Notes: generated from the letters alone by a model not told the origin. A stretch of 64,000 bases of DNA from Bacillus sp. AFS006103 (GCA_002559145.1 NTXX01000011.1:232656-296655); one strand, 5' to 3'. Numbered from the stretch's first letter, positions 34,035 through 43,208 are shown. Program-made: numbers and translations.

Positions 34035-35630
34035 CTATTTTCTTGGTTTTGGCTTTGATGAAGTAGGAGTTGTATTACGTTTGTTATTATTTTGACTAAT
34101 AAGCCTAGGGCGAGTAACTAAGTATTTTATCGGCAATCGGAAAATTGTATCTTTGATATCTTCTTTGATCAAGGGACTGAAAGGTGCCATATAAGGAACG
34201 CCAAAAGATCGTAAAGAATTAAGGTGGAGCAGAAGGGCTAATATTCCAACTGTTATTCCATACAAACCAAATGATGCGGCTAACATCATCATTCCAAATC
34301 GAAGCATCCTGATGGAGATTGCCATGTTATATGCAGGGAAGACAAAATTTGAAATAGCTGTAATTGATACCACAATGACCATCGAAGCTGAGACAATCCC
34401 CGCCTCAACTGCCGCTTGTCCAAGGACCAAGGCCCCTACAATCGATACCGTTTGACCAACTGCGCGCGGCATCCGGATTCCAGCTTCCCTAAGGATTTCA
34501 AAGGTGATTTCCATAATAATTGCTTCGACAAATGCTGGGAAAGGTACTCCTTCCCGCTGGGCAGCCAAACTAACTAATAGCGAAGTGGGTAACATTTCCT
34601 GGTGATAGGTAGTAGCCGCAATATAAAAGGATGGGCCCAACAGTGATATTAAGAAACAAACGATGCGGAGCATTCTTAGAAAGCTGCTAATATCCGCACG
34701 CTGGTAATAATCTTCTGGAACCTGGAAGTTTTGAATAAATAGTGATGGAGCTAGTAGAACAAATGGGGTGCCATCAATAAGGATAGCAACCCGTCCTTCA
34801 AGGAGACCTGCTGCAATCACATCAGGACGTTCAGTATTATAAATTGTAGGAAAAGGTGTGAACGTTACATCTTGGATTAATTCTTCAATATATCCACTTT
34901 CCAAAATGCCATCAATATCAATTCGGTCCAAGCGTGTATGTACTTCATCAACCACCTTATCATTAACAATTCCATTGATATACATAACTGCAATATCTGT
35001 CTTTGTGACGCGCCCAATTTGCTTTTGTTCGCAAAGGAGATTTGAATCTTTAATTTTCCTCCGAATTAGCGCTGTATTTGTTCGGATATTTTCAGTAAAG
35101 CTTTCACGAGGTCCACGAACAACTGTTTCAGCCGTTGGCTCAGAAATGGCACGCTCCTCCCAATCTGCAGTTGAAGCAACTAATGCCACTTTATAACCCT
35201 CAATCAAAATAACCGTGTTTCCTGAGAGAACATTAATATATAGGGATTCAAAGTCTTTAATTTCTAAAATTGTACTGACAGTTAAAATACTATTTTTAAC
35301 CCAATCAAAAAGCGTACTGCTGTAAAGGGTTTCTTTGCGATTTTCTAATTGTTTTGGTTCGTTCATTAGTGTGTCAAGAATAAAGGTTTGGATAGAAGTT
35401 TTATTTGCTAATCCATCTGTATACACAATCGCAGCCTTAGTTTTTTCTTCGTTGCCGATTGTAAATTCTCTAAACCCTACATCAGAACTTTTCTCAAATG
35501 TTTTAGTAATTCTCTGCAAGTCTTCTGAAAAAATACCAGTGAGAAGTTCATTAGAAATGGCATCTTCATTTTCTGAACTTTGCATTGTTTTTCTTTTTGC
35601 ATTTTTTTTAATGATATGAAATAAGCTCAT
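34035..35630 (-). CDS. GerA-type germinant receptor A subunit
   Basis: A 531-residue GerA-family protein: a long soluble N-terminal part (about 1-295, with the NTD SVGF/RE-type blocks and a GPRESFTENIRTNTALIRRKI segment), a membrane domain of about 5 segments (about 305-455) containing HQEMLPTSLLVSLAAQREGVPFP, and a basic Pro/Ser-rich tail. A subunits form the ion-channel part of the receptor in the spore membrane. First gene of the operon; GAGAGG precedes the ATG. The tail (NNNKRNTTPTSSKPKPRK) is of low complexity. Confidence 0.95.
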   Translation of the reverse strand: MSLFHIIKKNAKRKTMQSSENEDAISNELLTGIFSEDLQRITKTFEKSSDVGFREFTIGNEEKTKAAIVYTDGLANKTSIQTFILDTLMNEPKQLENRKETLYSSTLFDWVKNSILTVSTILEIKDFESLYINVLSGNTVILIEGYKVALVASTADWEERAISEPTAETVVRGPRESFTENIRTNTALIRRKIKDSNLLCEQKQIGRVTKTDIAVMYINGIVNDKVVDEVHTRLDRIDIDGILESGYIEELIQDVTFTPFPTIYNTERPDVIAAGLLEGRVAILIDGTPFVLLAPSLFIQNFQVPEDYYQRADISSFLRMLRIVCFLISLLGPSFYIAATTYHQEMLPTSLLVSLAAQREGVPFPAFVEAIIMEITFEILREAGIRMPRAVGQTVSIVGALVLGQAAVEAGIVSASMVIVVSITAISNFVFPAYNMAISIRMLRFGMMMLAASFGLYGITVGILALLLHLNSLRSFGVPYMAPFSPLIKEDIKDTIFRLPIKYLVTRPRLISQNNNKRNTTPTSSKPKPRK

Positions 35631-35666
35631 TTCGTTAACCTCTCCCAGTTCGAATGATCAATAAAG

Positions 35667-35681
35667 GGTAATAATTTTACC
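35667..35681. promoter_or_regulatory. Short palindrome upstream of the ger operon
   Basis: GGTAATAATTTTACC (5-bp arms GGTAA/TTACC) lies 37 bp upstream of the A-subunit start. No T-run follows, so it is not a terminator. It may be an operator; I could not place a convincing sigma-G promoter. Confidence 0.25.
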
Positions 35682-35827
35682 TGCTTGGTAGAAAATAGGT
35701 GTATGTTTATATTTCCAAAATAAGGTTAGGTTATTCATTTGAAAAAACGATAATAAAAGATATCCTTACAAAAACCGAAGTAATTAAAACAGAAACAAGC
35801 AAAAAAGAAAAAATATTATTTTATATA

Positions 35828-35856
35828 TTCAAAAATAAACAAAAATGTTTTATAAT
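35828..35856 (+). promoter_or_regulatory. rhaEW promoter with candidate RhaR operator
   Basis: TTCAAA (35828-35833) and TATAAT (35851-35856) have a 17-bp spacer. The spacer contains the inverted repeat AAACA-N4-TGTTT (35837-35850), and its reverse complement reads TATAAAACA, which is repeated upstream of the DeoR-type regulator gene at 56055 and 56066. A repressor bound here would block the promoter. Confidence 0.55.
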
Positions 35857-35904
35857 AAATTCAGAACATTATAAGCACATATACAAACAAACGGGGGAAT
35901 TTAG

Positions 35905-37974
35905 ATGGTAAAGAATCTTTGGGATAATCAAAAGGCTTCTCAGGTTTCAAAAGGGGTAGAAGAATTAGTGTACCGTTCCAATTTAATAGGTACTGATCGT
36001 GCCGTATGTAACTGGGGTGGCGGCAATACATCAATGAAGACGACTGAAAAGGATTTTCGCGGTCGTGATATAGAAGTGATGTGGGTAAAGGGAAGCGGTT
36101 CCGATTTGGCAACAATGAAGGCTCAAAACTTTACAGGGCTAAACCTAGAAGAGATCCGTCCATTATTTGAACGTGAAGAAATGACAGATGAGGATATGGT
36201 GTCCTATCTTTCACATTGCATGATTGACAGTAAACATCCAAGAGCATCGATCGAAACATTACTACACGCGTTCTTACCATATAACCATGTAGATCACACA
36301 CATCCAGATGCGATTATTAGCCTATGCTGTGCTGATAATGGGAAGCAGCTTGCTGAAGAGATTTTTGGAAATCGTTTTGTTTGGGTTCCATATGTACGAC
36401 CGGGCTTTACACTTTCAAAAATGATCATAGAAGGAGTTAGAAATAACCCGAATGCGGAGCTTGTCTTAATGGAAAAACACGGACTTGTTACGTGGGGTGA
36501 AACTTCTGAACAATCCTATGCAAAAACAATTGAAATCATTAACGAAGCAGAACAGTATATAAATGAAAGAATAGATGAAGGGTCTGTATTTGGCGGTCAA
36601 AAATATGAATCTCTCTCTGAAGAAGATGCAACAAGTATTCTAGCAAAAGTAATGCCTGTCATCCGCGGAGCCGTAAGCGATGAAAAGAAAATGCTGTTAA
36701 CGTTTGACCGAGGGGAAGATGTCCTTCAATTTGTAAACAGTCAGCAAGCACCCGAGCTATCTCAAGTAGGGGCAGCATGTCCAGACCATCTTGTCCACAC
36801 AAAAATGGTCCCACTTTATATCAATTGGGATCCTCAAACGAAAGATGTCGAAACCCTAATTACTAGTGTAAAAGAAGGAATTACCAGCTTCAAAGCGGAT
36901 TACAAAGAATATTTTGAGCGCAACAAACACGAAGATGATAAAATGTTCGAACCTGCTCCGCGTGTAATCCTAATTCCAGGAATTGGAATGGTTAACTCAG
37001 GTAAAGATGTTAACAATTCTAGAGTCAGTGGTGCATTGTACCACCGTGCAATTGCTGTTATGAAAGGTGCTACTACACTCGGAAACTTTGTTTCATTAAG
37101 CGAAAATGAATCCTACAACGTAGAATATTGGCCATTAGAATTATACAAATTATCGCTTGCACCAGCAGAAGCAGAATTTTCTAGAAAAGTAGCTTTTGTT
37201 ACCGGTGGTGCTGGCGGAATCGGAAGTGAAACATGCCGTCGTTTTGTTTCTGAAGGAGCACATGTGGTTGTAGCTGACTTAAATCTTGAAGGTGCAGAAA
37301 AGGTTGCCGCTGAAATTAATGAAAAGTTCGGGGCGAATCGTGCACTTGCTGTAAAAATGGACGTAACAAAAGAAGAGCAAGTTGTTGCAGCATTTGACAA
37401 AACAGCTCTTGCGTTTGGCGGGGTAGATATCATTGTAAACAATGCTGGCCTTGCTACATCAAGTCCAATTGATGAAACAACTCTTCAAGAGTGGAACTTA
37501 AATATGAATGTGTTAGGTACAGGTTATTTCCTTGTAGCACGCGAAGCCTTCAAGCAAATGAAACAGCAAGGCCTTGGCGGTAACATGGTATTTATCGGCT
37601 CTAAGAATTCCGTATTTGCAGGAAAAAATGCGGCTGCATACAGTTCTGTGAAAGCACTTGAAACACACTTAGCAAGATGTATTGCAGCAGAGGGCGGAGA
37701 GTTTGGTATTCGTGTGAACTCTGTACTGCCGGATGCTGTTCTTCAAGGGTCAGCTATTTGGGGCTCAAGATGGCGTGAGGAACGTGCTGCTGCTTACGGA
37801 ATCGAACCTGACCAATTAGAAGAGCATTACCGTAAACGCACGACACTGCTTGTAAATATTTATCCAGCTGATATTGCAGAATCGATTGCCTTTTTTGCAT
37901 CATCTAAATCAAACAGAACAACGGGATGTATGTTAACGGTGGATGGCGGCGTGCCGGCTGCGTTTACTAGGTAA
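35905..37974 (+). CDS. rhaEW: Rhamnulose-1-phosphate aldolase / lactaldehyde dehydrogenase fusion
   Basis: A 689-residue fusion as in B. subtilis RhaEW (YuxG). Residues about 1-425 are a class II aldolase with metal-binding His residues in NHVDHTHPDAI and MEKHGLVTWG. Residues about 430-689 are an SDR: VAFVTGGAGGIGSE cofactor loop, NNAGLA, and YSSVK as the YxxxK active site. It cleaves L-rhamnulose-1-phosphate to dihydroxyacetone phosphate and L-lactaldehyde, then oxidises the lactaldehyde to lactate with NAD. It is preceded by a candidate RhaR-controlled promoter and followed by sda without a terminator. Its rha partners lie 3-18 kb further on. Confidence 0.94.
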   Translation: MVKNLWDNQKASQVSKGVEELVYRSNLIGTDRAVCNWGGGNTSMKTTEKDFRGRDIEVMWVKGSGSDLATMKAQNFTGLNLEEIRPLFEREEMTDEDMVSYLSHCMIDSKHPRASIETLLHAFLPYNHVDHTHPDAIISLCCADNGKQLAEEIFGNRFVWVPYVRPGFTLSKMIIEGVRNNPNAELVLMEKHGLVTWGETSEQSYAKTIEIINEAEQYINERIDEGSVFGGQKYESLSEEDATSILAKVMPVIRGAVSDEKKMLLTFDRGEDVLQFVNSQQAPELSQVGAACPDHLVHTKMVPLYINWDPQTKDVETLITSVKEGITSFKADYKEYFERNKHEDDKMFEPAPRVILIPGIGMVNSGKDVNNSRVSGALYHRAIAVMKGATTLGNFVSLSENESYNVEYWPLELYKLSLAPAEAEFSRKVAFVTGGAGGIGSETCRRFVSEGAHVVVADLNLEGAEKVAAEINEKFGANRALAVKMDVTKEEQVVAAFDKTALAFGGVDIIVNNAGLATSSPIDETTLQEWNLNMNVLGTGYFLVAREAFKQMKQQGLGGNMVFIGSKNSVFAGKNAAAYSSVKALETHLARCIAAEGGEFGIRVNSVLPDAVLQGSAIWGSRWREERAAAYGIEPDQLEEHYRKRTTLLVNIYPADIAESIAFFASSKSNRTTGCMLTVDGGVPAAFTR

Positions 37975-38009
37975 ATATTAATGTAAAAGCAATTTTGGAG
38001 TGAATAATA

Positions 38010-38135
38010 ATGAAGAAATTAAGCATTGAACAATTGTTGGAAACATTGAATAAAGCAATTGAGTTAAATTTACAACAAGACTTTATTGATCTACTAGTTA
38101 ATGAGTTAGATAGAAAGCGATTTATGATTAATTAA
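38010..38135 (+). CDS. sda: Sporulation checkpoint protein Sda-like (41 aa)
   Basis: A 41-codon gene. The product MKKLSIEQLLETLNKAIE... aligns without gaps with B. subtilis Sda in M-KLS--LL-E---KA-E-NL--DFI-L--NE--R, the helical hairpin that binds and inhibits the sporulation histidine kinases KinA/KinB. The product ends about 5 residues earlier than B. subtilis Sda. GGAG at 37997-38000 lies 9 nt upstream of the ATG. It starts 36 bp after rhaEW with no terminator, so read-through from the rha promoter is likely. Whether it has its own DnaA-controlled promoter is not visible. Confidence 0.85.
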   Translation: MKKLSIEQLLETLNKAIELNLQQDFIDLLVNELDRKRFMIN

Positions 38136-38270
38136 CTTAAAAAGTTGACTCCATTATGAAGTAAATTAGATTATTATAAATTAATGTGCAGATCATTAAA
38201 ATTGATATTTTGTGTAATTTTACACTTCAACCTTGAACATTCATGGTTTATAATACGATTTATCGATTCA

Positions 38271-38329
38271 ATGAGCGGATTTTAGAGTTTAATGAGCGAA
38301 TATTGAATCTCAGTTTTCAATGAGCGAAT
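38271..38329. repeat. Short array of the 21-bp-period repeat, reverse orientation
   Basis: ATGAGCGGAT or ATGAGCGAAT at 38271, 38292 and 38320 is the reverse complement of the ATTCGCTCAT core found at 23319-23490. Spacing is 21 then 28 bp, both multiples of 7. It lies in the 346-bp gap 38136-38481, which otherwise holds only a terminator and AT-rich sequence. Confidence 0.75.
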
Positions 38330-38365
38330 CTATAATGCAACCATCTTTTAGAAAAGAGCGTATAT

Positions 38366-38414
38366 AAAACAACGAAGCTTTTCTCCAATTAGGAGTAGGT
38401 CTTCGTTGTTTTTT
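38366..38414. terminator. Terminator between sda and the TetR gene
   Basis: AAAACAACGAAG / CTTCGTTGTTTTTT form a long stem closing a 23-nt loop. A- and T-runs on both sides suit either direction, ending sda and the convergent TetR gene. Confidence 0.8.
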
Positions 38415-38481
38415 GGTGAAAAGTTCTTCTCTAGTCAAAATACATCCTCTCACAACATCCGCACAAAATCATTTATGTTCA

Positions 38482-39024
38482 TTATCGATACAAAACAATA
38501 ATTTGATTTGCTATATATTCAGAGCTAAAATGAACCCCATCTTTGAGCCACCACATGATGATCCCAAGTATGGAGGATGCAAGTATATCCCTTGATAGAG
38601 ATATTTCCGTAGTATCAGTAACTTCTCTTTCACGTTGTATTGAAATCGAGTCCTTTAATATCATATGTAATTTTTTTTTGAAGCCGGGGTGCTCAAAAAG
38701 AACCGCTAAAATTTTTCGATGCTTATAAAAGTAATCTAAAAACGTAATTAATTGTTCTTGATTATTTAAAGTATCAATTTGTAAAATTGGTGACAATTCC
38801 AACAACAGGTCGTCGAAAATATCGTAAACCAACTGCTTTAACAAATCATTAATATCTAAAAAATGTAAATAAAAAGTTGCTCGATTCAGCTCGGCGCGTT
38901 TGGTTATTTTTTGTACTGTAAGTTTCGAAATATCCGGGTTCTCAATCAATATTTTTACGACAGCTTCCTTCATCATTTGCTTAGAGCGAACGGCGCGTGG
39001 GTCCTGCTTTTTTTGTGTGATCAA
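38482..39024 (-). CDS. TetR family transcriptional regulator
   Basis: A 180-residue regulator. The N-terminal HTH (about 10-60) has TRR-type spacing: DPRAVRSKQMMKEAVVKIL, then LTVQKITKRAELNRATFYLHFLDINDLL. The helical C-terminal part senses a ligand and is not recognisable beyond the family. It starts at TTG 39024 with AAAGGAG 7 nt upstream. It is divergent from a DHA2 efflux gene, the usual arrangement for a local repressor of an exporter; the 167-bp spacer contains the partial dyad TGTTTAATTAACA. Confidence 0.88.
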   Translation of the reverse strand: MITQKKQDPRAVRSKQMMKEAVVKILIENPDISKLTVQKITKRAELNRATFYLHFLDINDLLKQLVYDIFDDLLLELSPILQIDTLNNQEQLITFLDYFYKHRKILAVLFEHPGFKKKLHMILKDSISIQREREVTDTTEISLSRDILASSILGIIMWWLKDGVHFSSEYIANQIIVLYR

Positions 39025-39191
39025 ATTTATTCTCCTTTATCTATTAAACTTGACTTTAAATACACATTTTTAAAATATGTTGTTTAATTAACACATCTTA
39101 AAAAATTGTAAATAGGCAGCAATAAAATATAATGTTATTCTTTATTTTATTGACACGGTGTTAAAAAGGCAACAAGAGAGAGGAAGAGTTT

Positions 39192-40622
39192 ATGTCGGAA
39201 TCAATTAATAAAAAAGTATTGTTAACAGTGCTTATCCTAGGGTGTTTTTTATCTACACTAAATCAAACCCTGTTAAACGTCGCATTAAGTAATTTGATGG
39301 ACGTATTTACTGTATCTCCTACAACTGTTCAGTGGCTATCTACAGGTTTTATGTTAGTTAACGGGGTGTTGGTCCCTATTACTGCTTATTTAATGAAACG
39401 GTTTTCTACACGCCAATTATTTATAAGTTCGATGCTGTTTTTATTAATTGGCTCTATTCTGTGTGCAGTAGCCCCAAACTTCGCCATCTTATTAAGTGGT
39501 CGTATGATTCAAGCCATTGGTGCAGGAATTATTATGCCTTTGTTAATGACCGTAGTTATGTTTATTTTTCCGCTAGAAAAAAGGGGCAGTATGATGGGGT
39601 TAATTGGGCTGGCAATTATTTTCGCCCCAGCAATTGCACCGACATTAGCAGGTTTTATCATAGATTATTCCTCATGGCGCTGGTTGTTTATTGGACTAAT
39701 TCCATTAGTTGTGATAGTTATTTTATTAGCCATGAAATATTTAATCAATGTTTCAGAAACAGCAAAAACTAAGTTAGATGTAATGAGTGTTATTTTTTCA
39801 ACAATTGGCTTCGGTCTTATTTTGTATGGTTTCAGTAATGCAGGCAGCCGAGGTTGGGATGATAAACTTGTCATAGGTACCATACTTGTAGGAATAGTAA
39901 CTACAGCCATATTCTGTCTACGACAAATTAAGTCCTCTGATCCGCTTCTTAATTTATCCGTTTTTAAAAATAAAGTATTTACGCTAACATCTATCCTTAA
40001 CATTATTGTCACAATGATGATGTATGCGGATATGATTTTATTACCAATATATTTACAGAATGGAAGAGGATTTACTGCATTTGAAGCTGGTTTACTATTA
40101 TTACCGGGTGCTGTTGTCAATGCCTTTATGTCTCCAGTTACAGGGAAAATGTATGACCGTTTTGGTGCGAAGCCGTTATTTATTATCGGTTTGCTTTTTA
40201 TCATTCCTTCAATGTGGGTTGTAACAGATTTAACGGAAACAACGACCTTTATTTTCTTAATGATACGGACCATTTTTCTACGTATAGGATTGAGTTTTAT
40301 TACTATGCCATTGAACACAGCTAGCTTGAATGTCTTACCAAGATCACTTGTGACACATGGTACGGCAGTGAATAATACCGTACGCCAAATTTCAGGTGCA
40401 ATTGGAACGGCTATAGTTATTACCATTTTTACAGCACAAACAACAAAGCATGCAAAAACATTACTAGTAGAAACACCAAATGCTACAGTTAAAGCTATCC
40501 GTACACTTGCTTCAATTCTAGGATCAAGCGATGCCTATTATTTCATGACAATTCTAGCTATTATTGCATTTGTTTTAACACTATTTGTTCCATCTAAAGA
40601 AAGGGTAAAGCAGCCATCATAA
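39192..40622 (+). CDS. MFS drug efflux transporter, DHA2 (EmrB/QacA) family
   Basis: A 476-residue transporter with about 14 hydrophobic segments. N-terminal TM1 has LNQTLLNVALSNLM, typical of DHA2, and motif A appears as LMKRFSTRQLF near residue 70; motif C-like GLAIIFAPAIAPTLAG lies near 140. It exports drugs, dyes or other toxic lipophiles using the proton gradient. The neighbouring TetR gene is the probable regulator. GAGAGAGGAAGAG precedes the ATG. Together with TetR it interrupts the rha locus, suggesting a later insertion. Confidence 0.9.
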   Translation: MSESINKKVLLTVLILGCFLSTLNQTLLNVALSNLMDVFTVSPTTVQWLSTGFMLVNGVLVPITAYLMKRFSTRQLFISSMLFLLIGSILCAVAPNFAILLSGRMIQAIGAGIIMPLLMTVVMFIFPLEKRGSMMGLIGLAIIFAPAIAPTLAGFIIDYSSWRWLFIGLIPLVVIVILLAMKYLINVSETAKTKLDVMSVIFSTIGFGLILYGFSNAGSRGWDDKLVIGTILVGIVTTAIFCLRQIKSSDPLLNLSVFKNKVFTLTSILNIIVTMMMYADMILLPIYLQNGRGFTAFEAGLLLLPGAVVNAFMSPVTGKMYDRFGAKPLFIIGLLFIIPSMWVVTDLTETTTFIFLMIRTIFLRIGLSFITMPLNTASLNVLPRSLVTHGTAVNNTVRQISGAIGTAIVITIFTAQTTKHAKTLLVETPNATVKAIRTLASILGSSDAYYFMTILAIIAFVLTLFVPSKERVKQPS

Positions 40623-40635
40623 TTTTGAAAATACG

Positions 40636-40674
40636 AAAAAGGCAACCTAATCAACTCATTTGGTTGCCTTTTTT
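40636..40674. terminator. Bidirectional terminator, efflux gene and AraC gene
   Basis: AAAAAGGCAACC / GGTTGCCTTTTTT close a loop of 14 nt between two convergent genes. Confidence 0.92.
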
Positions 40675-40696
40675 ATGTTTATCTTGAAATAATAAT

Positions 40697-41569
40697 TCAG
40701 TTTTTCCACTGCTTTCGAAAAGAGAGTGGAGTCATTTGTTCTCGTTTTTTAAAGAGATTAATGAAATGGCTGACATTATCAATACCAACGGAATAAGAAA
40801 TTTCTGAAACGGAGTGATCTGAGTATTTTAATAACTTCTTTGCATGGGATACACGGCAATTGATTAAATACTCATTCGGTGTATAGCCAGTATATTTTTT
40901 AAATTCTCGTACAAGATGATATTTACTAATGGCAAAGTCAGCGGATAATTGATCGAGAGAAATTGGTTCATTAAACCTTTTTTCTAGGTCTCGCATAATA
41001 TTACTAATAAAATCTGGAACGAATGCATTTGAGGAGACCGTTGGATTGACAGCAAACAGTAAGTCAGTTAATAAATCTGTCAGCAATTTTGATGAAGTCG
41101 GTTCTGTCCTTATGTCATGGGCTTTTCGCTGTACCTCAAGAAGATCATTCATGATTTTATCGATGGAAGAGTCGCCATTCACGGTTACAACAGGAGAACC
41201 GTGTTTTTGAAAAAATTGATAATAACCCTGGGTTGCCGGACCATCAAAATGAACCCATATTAACTCCCATAGGTCATCCTTATCGGTTTCATAGTAATGG
41301 TATTTCATACAATCAATAAAAAATAGCTGATTGGGAAGTAGTAGATAACTTTTATTTTCATAATTTAAATACCCCTTTCCACTCCGGGTGAACACGATTA
41401 AATAGGAAGGGAGATGCTCTCTTTCTGTAAAATAAGTGGGTCTAGTCCGAAAACTGCCAATCTCCTGAACATAAAAGAATGTACTTCGGGCAATTGAACT
41501 CGGTGTAGCCAAGATTCGTAAAGAATCCTCGGTCCAATCATAGGACGCTCGCTCTCTGAATTTTGTCAT
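40697..41569 (-). CDS. AraC family transcriptional regulator
   Basis: A 290-residue AraC-type activator. The N-terminal cupin part (about 20-130) contains LIVFTRSGKGYLNYENKSYLL and WVHFDGP. The C-terminal double HTH (about 190-290) has LSADFAISKYHLVREFKKYTGYTPNEYLINCRVSHAKKLL and then ISYSVGIDNVSHFINLFKKREQMTP. It is divergent from the isomerase gene and likely activates it in response to a sugar. AGGAGGTTGCC precedes ATG. RhaS/RhaR-like in role, but no closer assignment is possible. Confidence 0.88.
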   Translation of the reverse strand: MTKFRERASYDWTEDSLRILATPSSIARSTFFYVQEIGSFRTRPTYFTEREHLPSYLIVFTRSGKGYLNYENKSYLLLPNQLFFIDCMKYHYYETDKDDLWELIWVHFDGPATQGYYQFFQKHGSPVVTVNGDSSIDKIMNDLLEVQRKAHDIRTEPTSSKLLTDLLTDLLFAVNPTVSSNAFVPDFISNIMRDLEKRFNEPISLDQLSADFAISKYHLVREFKKYTGYTPNEYLINCRVSHAKKLLKYSDHSVSEISYSVGIDNVSHFINLFKKREQMTPLSFRKQWKN

Positions 41570-41628
41570 GGCAACCTCCTAAGCAAGATACTGTTATAAA
41601 CGAACAACATAATCGGATGTTATTTAGA

Positions 41629-41643
41629 TTGTAAGCGAATACA
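41629..41643 (+). promoter_or_regulatory. cre site (CcpA) upstream of the isomerase gene
   Basis: TTGTAAGCGAATACA matches the consensus WTGNAANCGNWNNCW at every fixed position. It lies 48 bp before the isomerase start and indicates carbon catabolite repression by CcpA. Confidence 0.75.
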
Positions 41644-41690
41644 CTTAATAAAAAAAGTATTATTTTTCAAATTATTAAGGAGGAATTCAA

Positions 41691-43187
41691 ATGCTCGCAC
41701 CTATTAAGCCGATAAAGAGGGCAAGAGTTGGATTATATACAATTGGTTTGAAAGCTTATTGGAATCAATTCTCCGGATTAAAAGAAAGGTTAATAGAATA
41801 TGGTAAGTTTATCGAAACAAAAATGTCCCAATACGGTGATGTATATAATTATGGTTTAGTCGACTCTGAAGCCGAAGCAAGACGTGCTGGGGAATGGTTC
41901 AATGAAAGAAATGTTGATATTGTATTTTGCCACTCCGGAACCTATTCAACGAGCTCGGCCATTCTTCCGGTTCATCAAATCTGTAAAGCACCGACAGTTA
42001 TCTTGAACCTGCAGCCAACTGAACGATTGAATTATGAGCAAACAACCACTGGTGAATGGCTGGCCCATTGTGGTGCCTGCCCAACACCAGAGATTGCGAA
42101 CGCTTTTAACCGAAGCGGCATTAAATTCAGAGTGGTCAATGGACTTCTGGGCTTAGATTATACTCCGGCAATTTCCCTTACAAATGAAAAGACAGATGAA
42201 AGAAAAGAAGCCATTACTGCATGGAATCAGATTCATGAATGGATCCAGGCAGCTTCAGTCCCACGAACATTAAGACATAGCCGATTTGGATTTCTGGGGA
42301 ACACCTATAGCGGCATGTTGGATATGTATAGTGATTTCACAATGATCCAAGCACAAACCGGTGTTCATATTGAGATCCTGGAGATGTGTGACCTAGACCG
42401 TTTAGTAAAGGAAGTAACTGCAACTGAAGTACAAAGTAAACTGGAGGAAGTTTATCAATTTTTTGATATTAGTGGTGATTCCCCATCTGACCCGATTGCT
42501 AAGAAACCAACGTCTGAACAATTGGATTGGTCTTGTAAGGTGGCAGTTGCTCAAGAAAAGTTGGTAAGAGAATATGATCTGGATGCACTTTCTTACTATT
42601 ATCATGGGACACCAAATAGTGAATATGAAAAACTTCAATCAGGCTTCATTGTTGGTCATTCCTTATTAACTGCTAAAGGGATTCCATGCTCAGGTGAAGG
42701 TGATCTAAAGACCGCCATTGCGATGAAAATCTGCGATATTCTTGGAACAGGCGGTAGTTTTTCAGAAATAGTGGTTATTGATTATATTGATGAAACCATA
42801 CTACTCGGACATGATGGACCGTTTCATTTAGCTATTTCAGATGGAAAACCAATCCTAAGGGGGATGGGGCTATATCATGGCAAGCAGGGGACGGGTGTTT
42901 CAGTTGAAGCGAAAGTCAAAACTGGACCGGTAACAACCTTGAATGTAACCCAAACGGGTGATGGGAAGCTTAAGTGTATCATAAGCGAAGGACTTTCCAC
43001 GAACGGACCAATCATGCAAATTGGCAACACACAAACTCCTGTAAAGTTTAAAGAGCATCCAGATGTGTATATGGAAAGATGGTTCAATGAAGCACCGACA
43101 CACCATTGTGCCATGTCACATGGCCACAATGCCTCTCTGTTTACTAAAGTAGGAGAGCTATTAAGTTGTAAGACTGTTACACTATAA
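41691..43187 (+). CDS. L-fucose/L-arabinose isomerase family protein
   Basis: A 498-residue member of the fucose/arabinose isomerase superfamily, seen from RARVGLYTIGLKAYWNQF at the N-terminus, the AEARRAGEWFNERNVDIVFCHSGTYSTSS block (about 60-88), and the C-terminal metal-site region GDGKLKCIISEG and HHCAMSHGHNA. These enzymes convert an aldose to a ketose with Mn2+. It is unrelated in sequence to the rhamnose isomerase at 54688, so this locus encodes two different isomerase types. It may act on L-arabinose, L-fucose or a rhamnose relative. AAGGAGG precedes the ATG. It heads a cistron with the mutarotase gene, 21 bp downstream. Confidence 0.8.
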   Translation: MLAPIKPIKRARVGLYTIGLKAYWNQFSGLKERLIEYGKFIETKMSQYGDVYNYGLVDSEAEARRAGEWFNERNVDIVFCHSGTYSTSSAILPVHQICKAPTVILNLQPTERLNYEQTTTGEWLAHCGACPTPEIANAFNRSGIKFRVVNGLLGLDYTPAISLTNEKTDERKEAITAWNQIHEWIQAASVPRTLRHSRFGFLGNTYSGMLDMYSDFTMIQAQTGVHIEILEMCDLDRLVKEVTATEVQSKLEEVYQFFDISGDSPSDPIAKKPTSEQLDWSCKVAVAQEKLVREYDLDALSYYYHGTPNSEYEKLQSGFIVGHSLLTAKGIPCSGEGDLKTAIAMKICDILGTGGSFSEIVVIDYIDETILLGHDGPFHLAISDGKPILRGMGLYHGKQGTGVSVEAKVKTGPVTTLNVTQTGDGKLKCIISEGLSTNGPIMQIGNTQTPVKFKEHPDVYMERWFNEAPTHHCAMSHGHNASLFTKVGELLSCKTVTL

Positions 43188-43208
43188 AATCTTGGGTGGT
43201 TGATGAAA

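Noticed and set aside
35699..35911. 70-codon frame before rhaEW
   Set aside because: Very AT-rich, Lys/Ile-biased product with no motif; it contains the rhaEW promoter and runs into the rhaEW start.
39665..40426. 253-codon frame on the minus strand inside the DHA2 transporter gene
   Set aside because: Antisense shadow; the + strand product is a clear full-length transporter.
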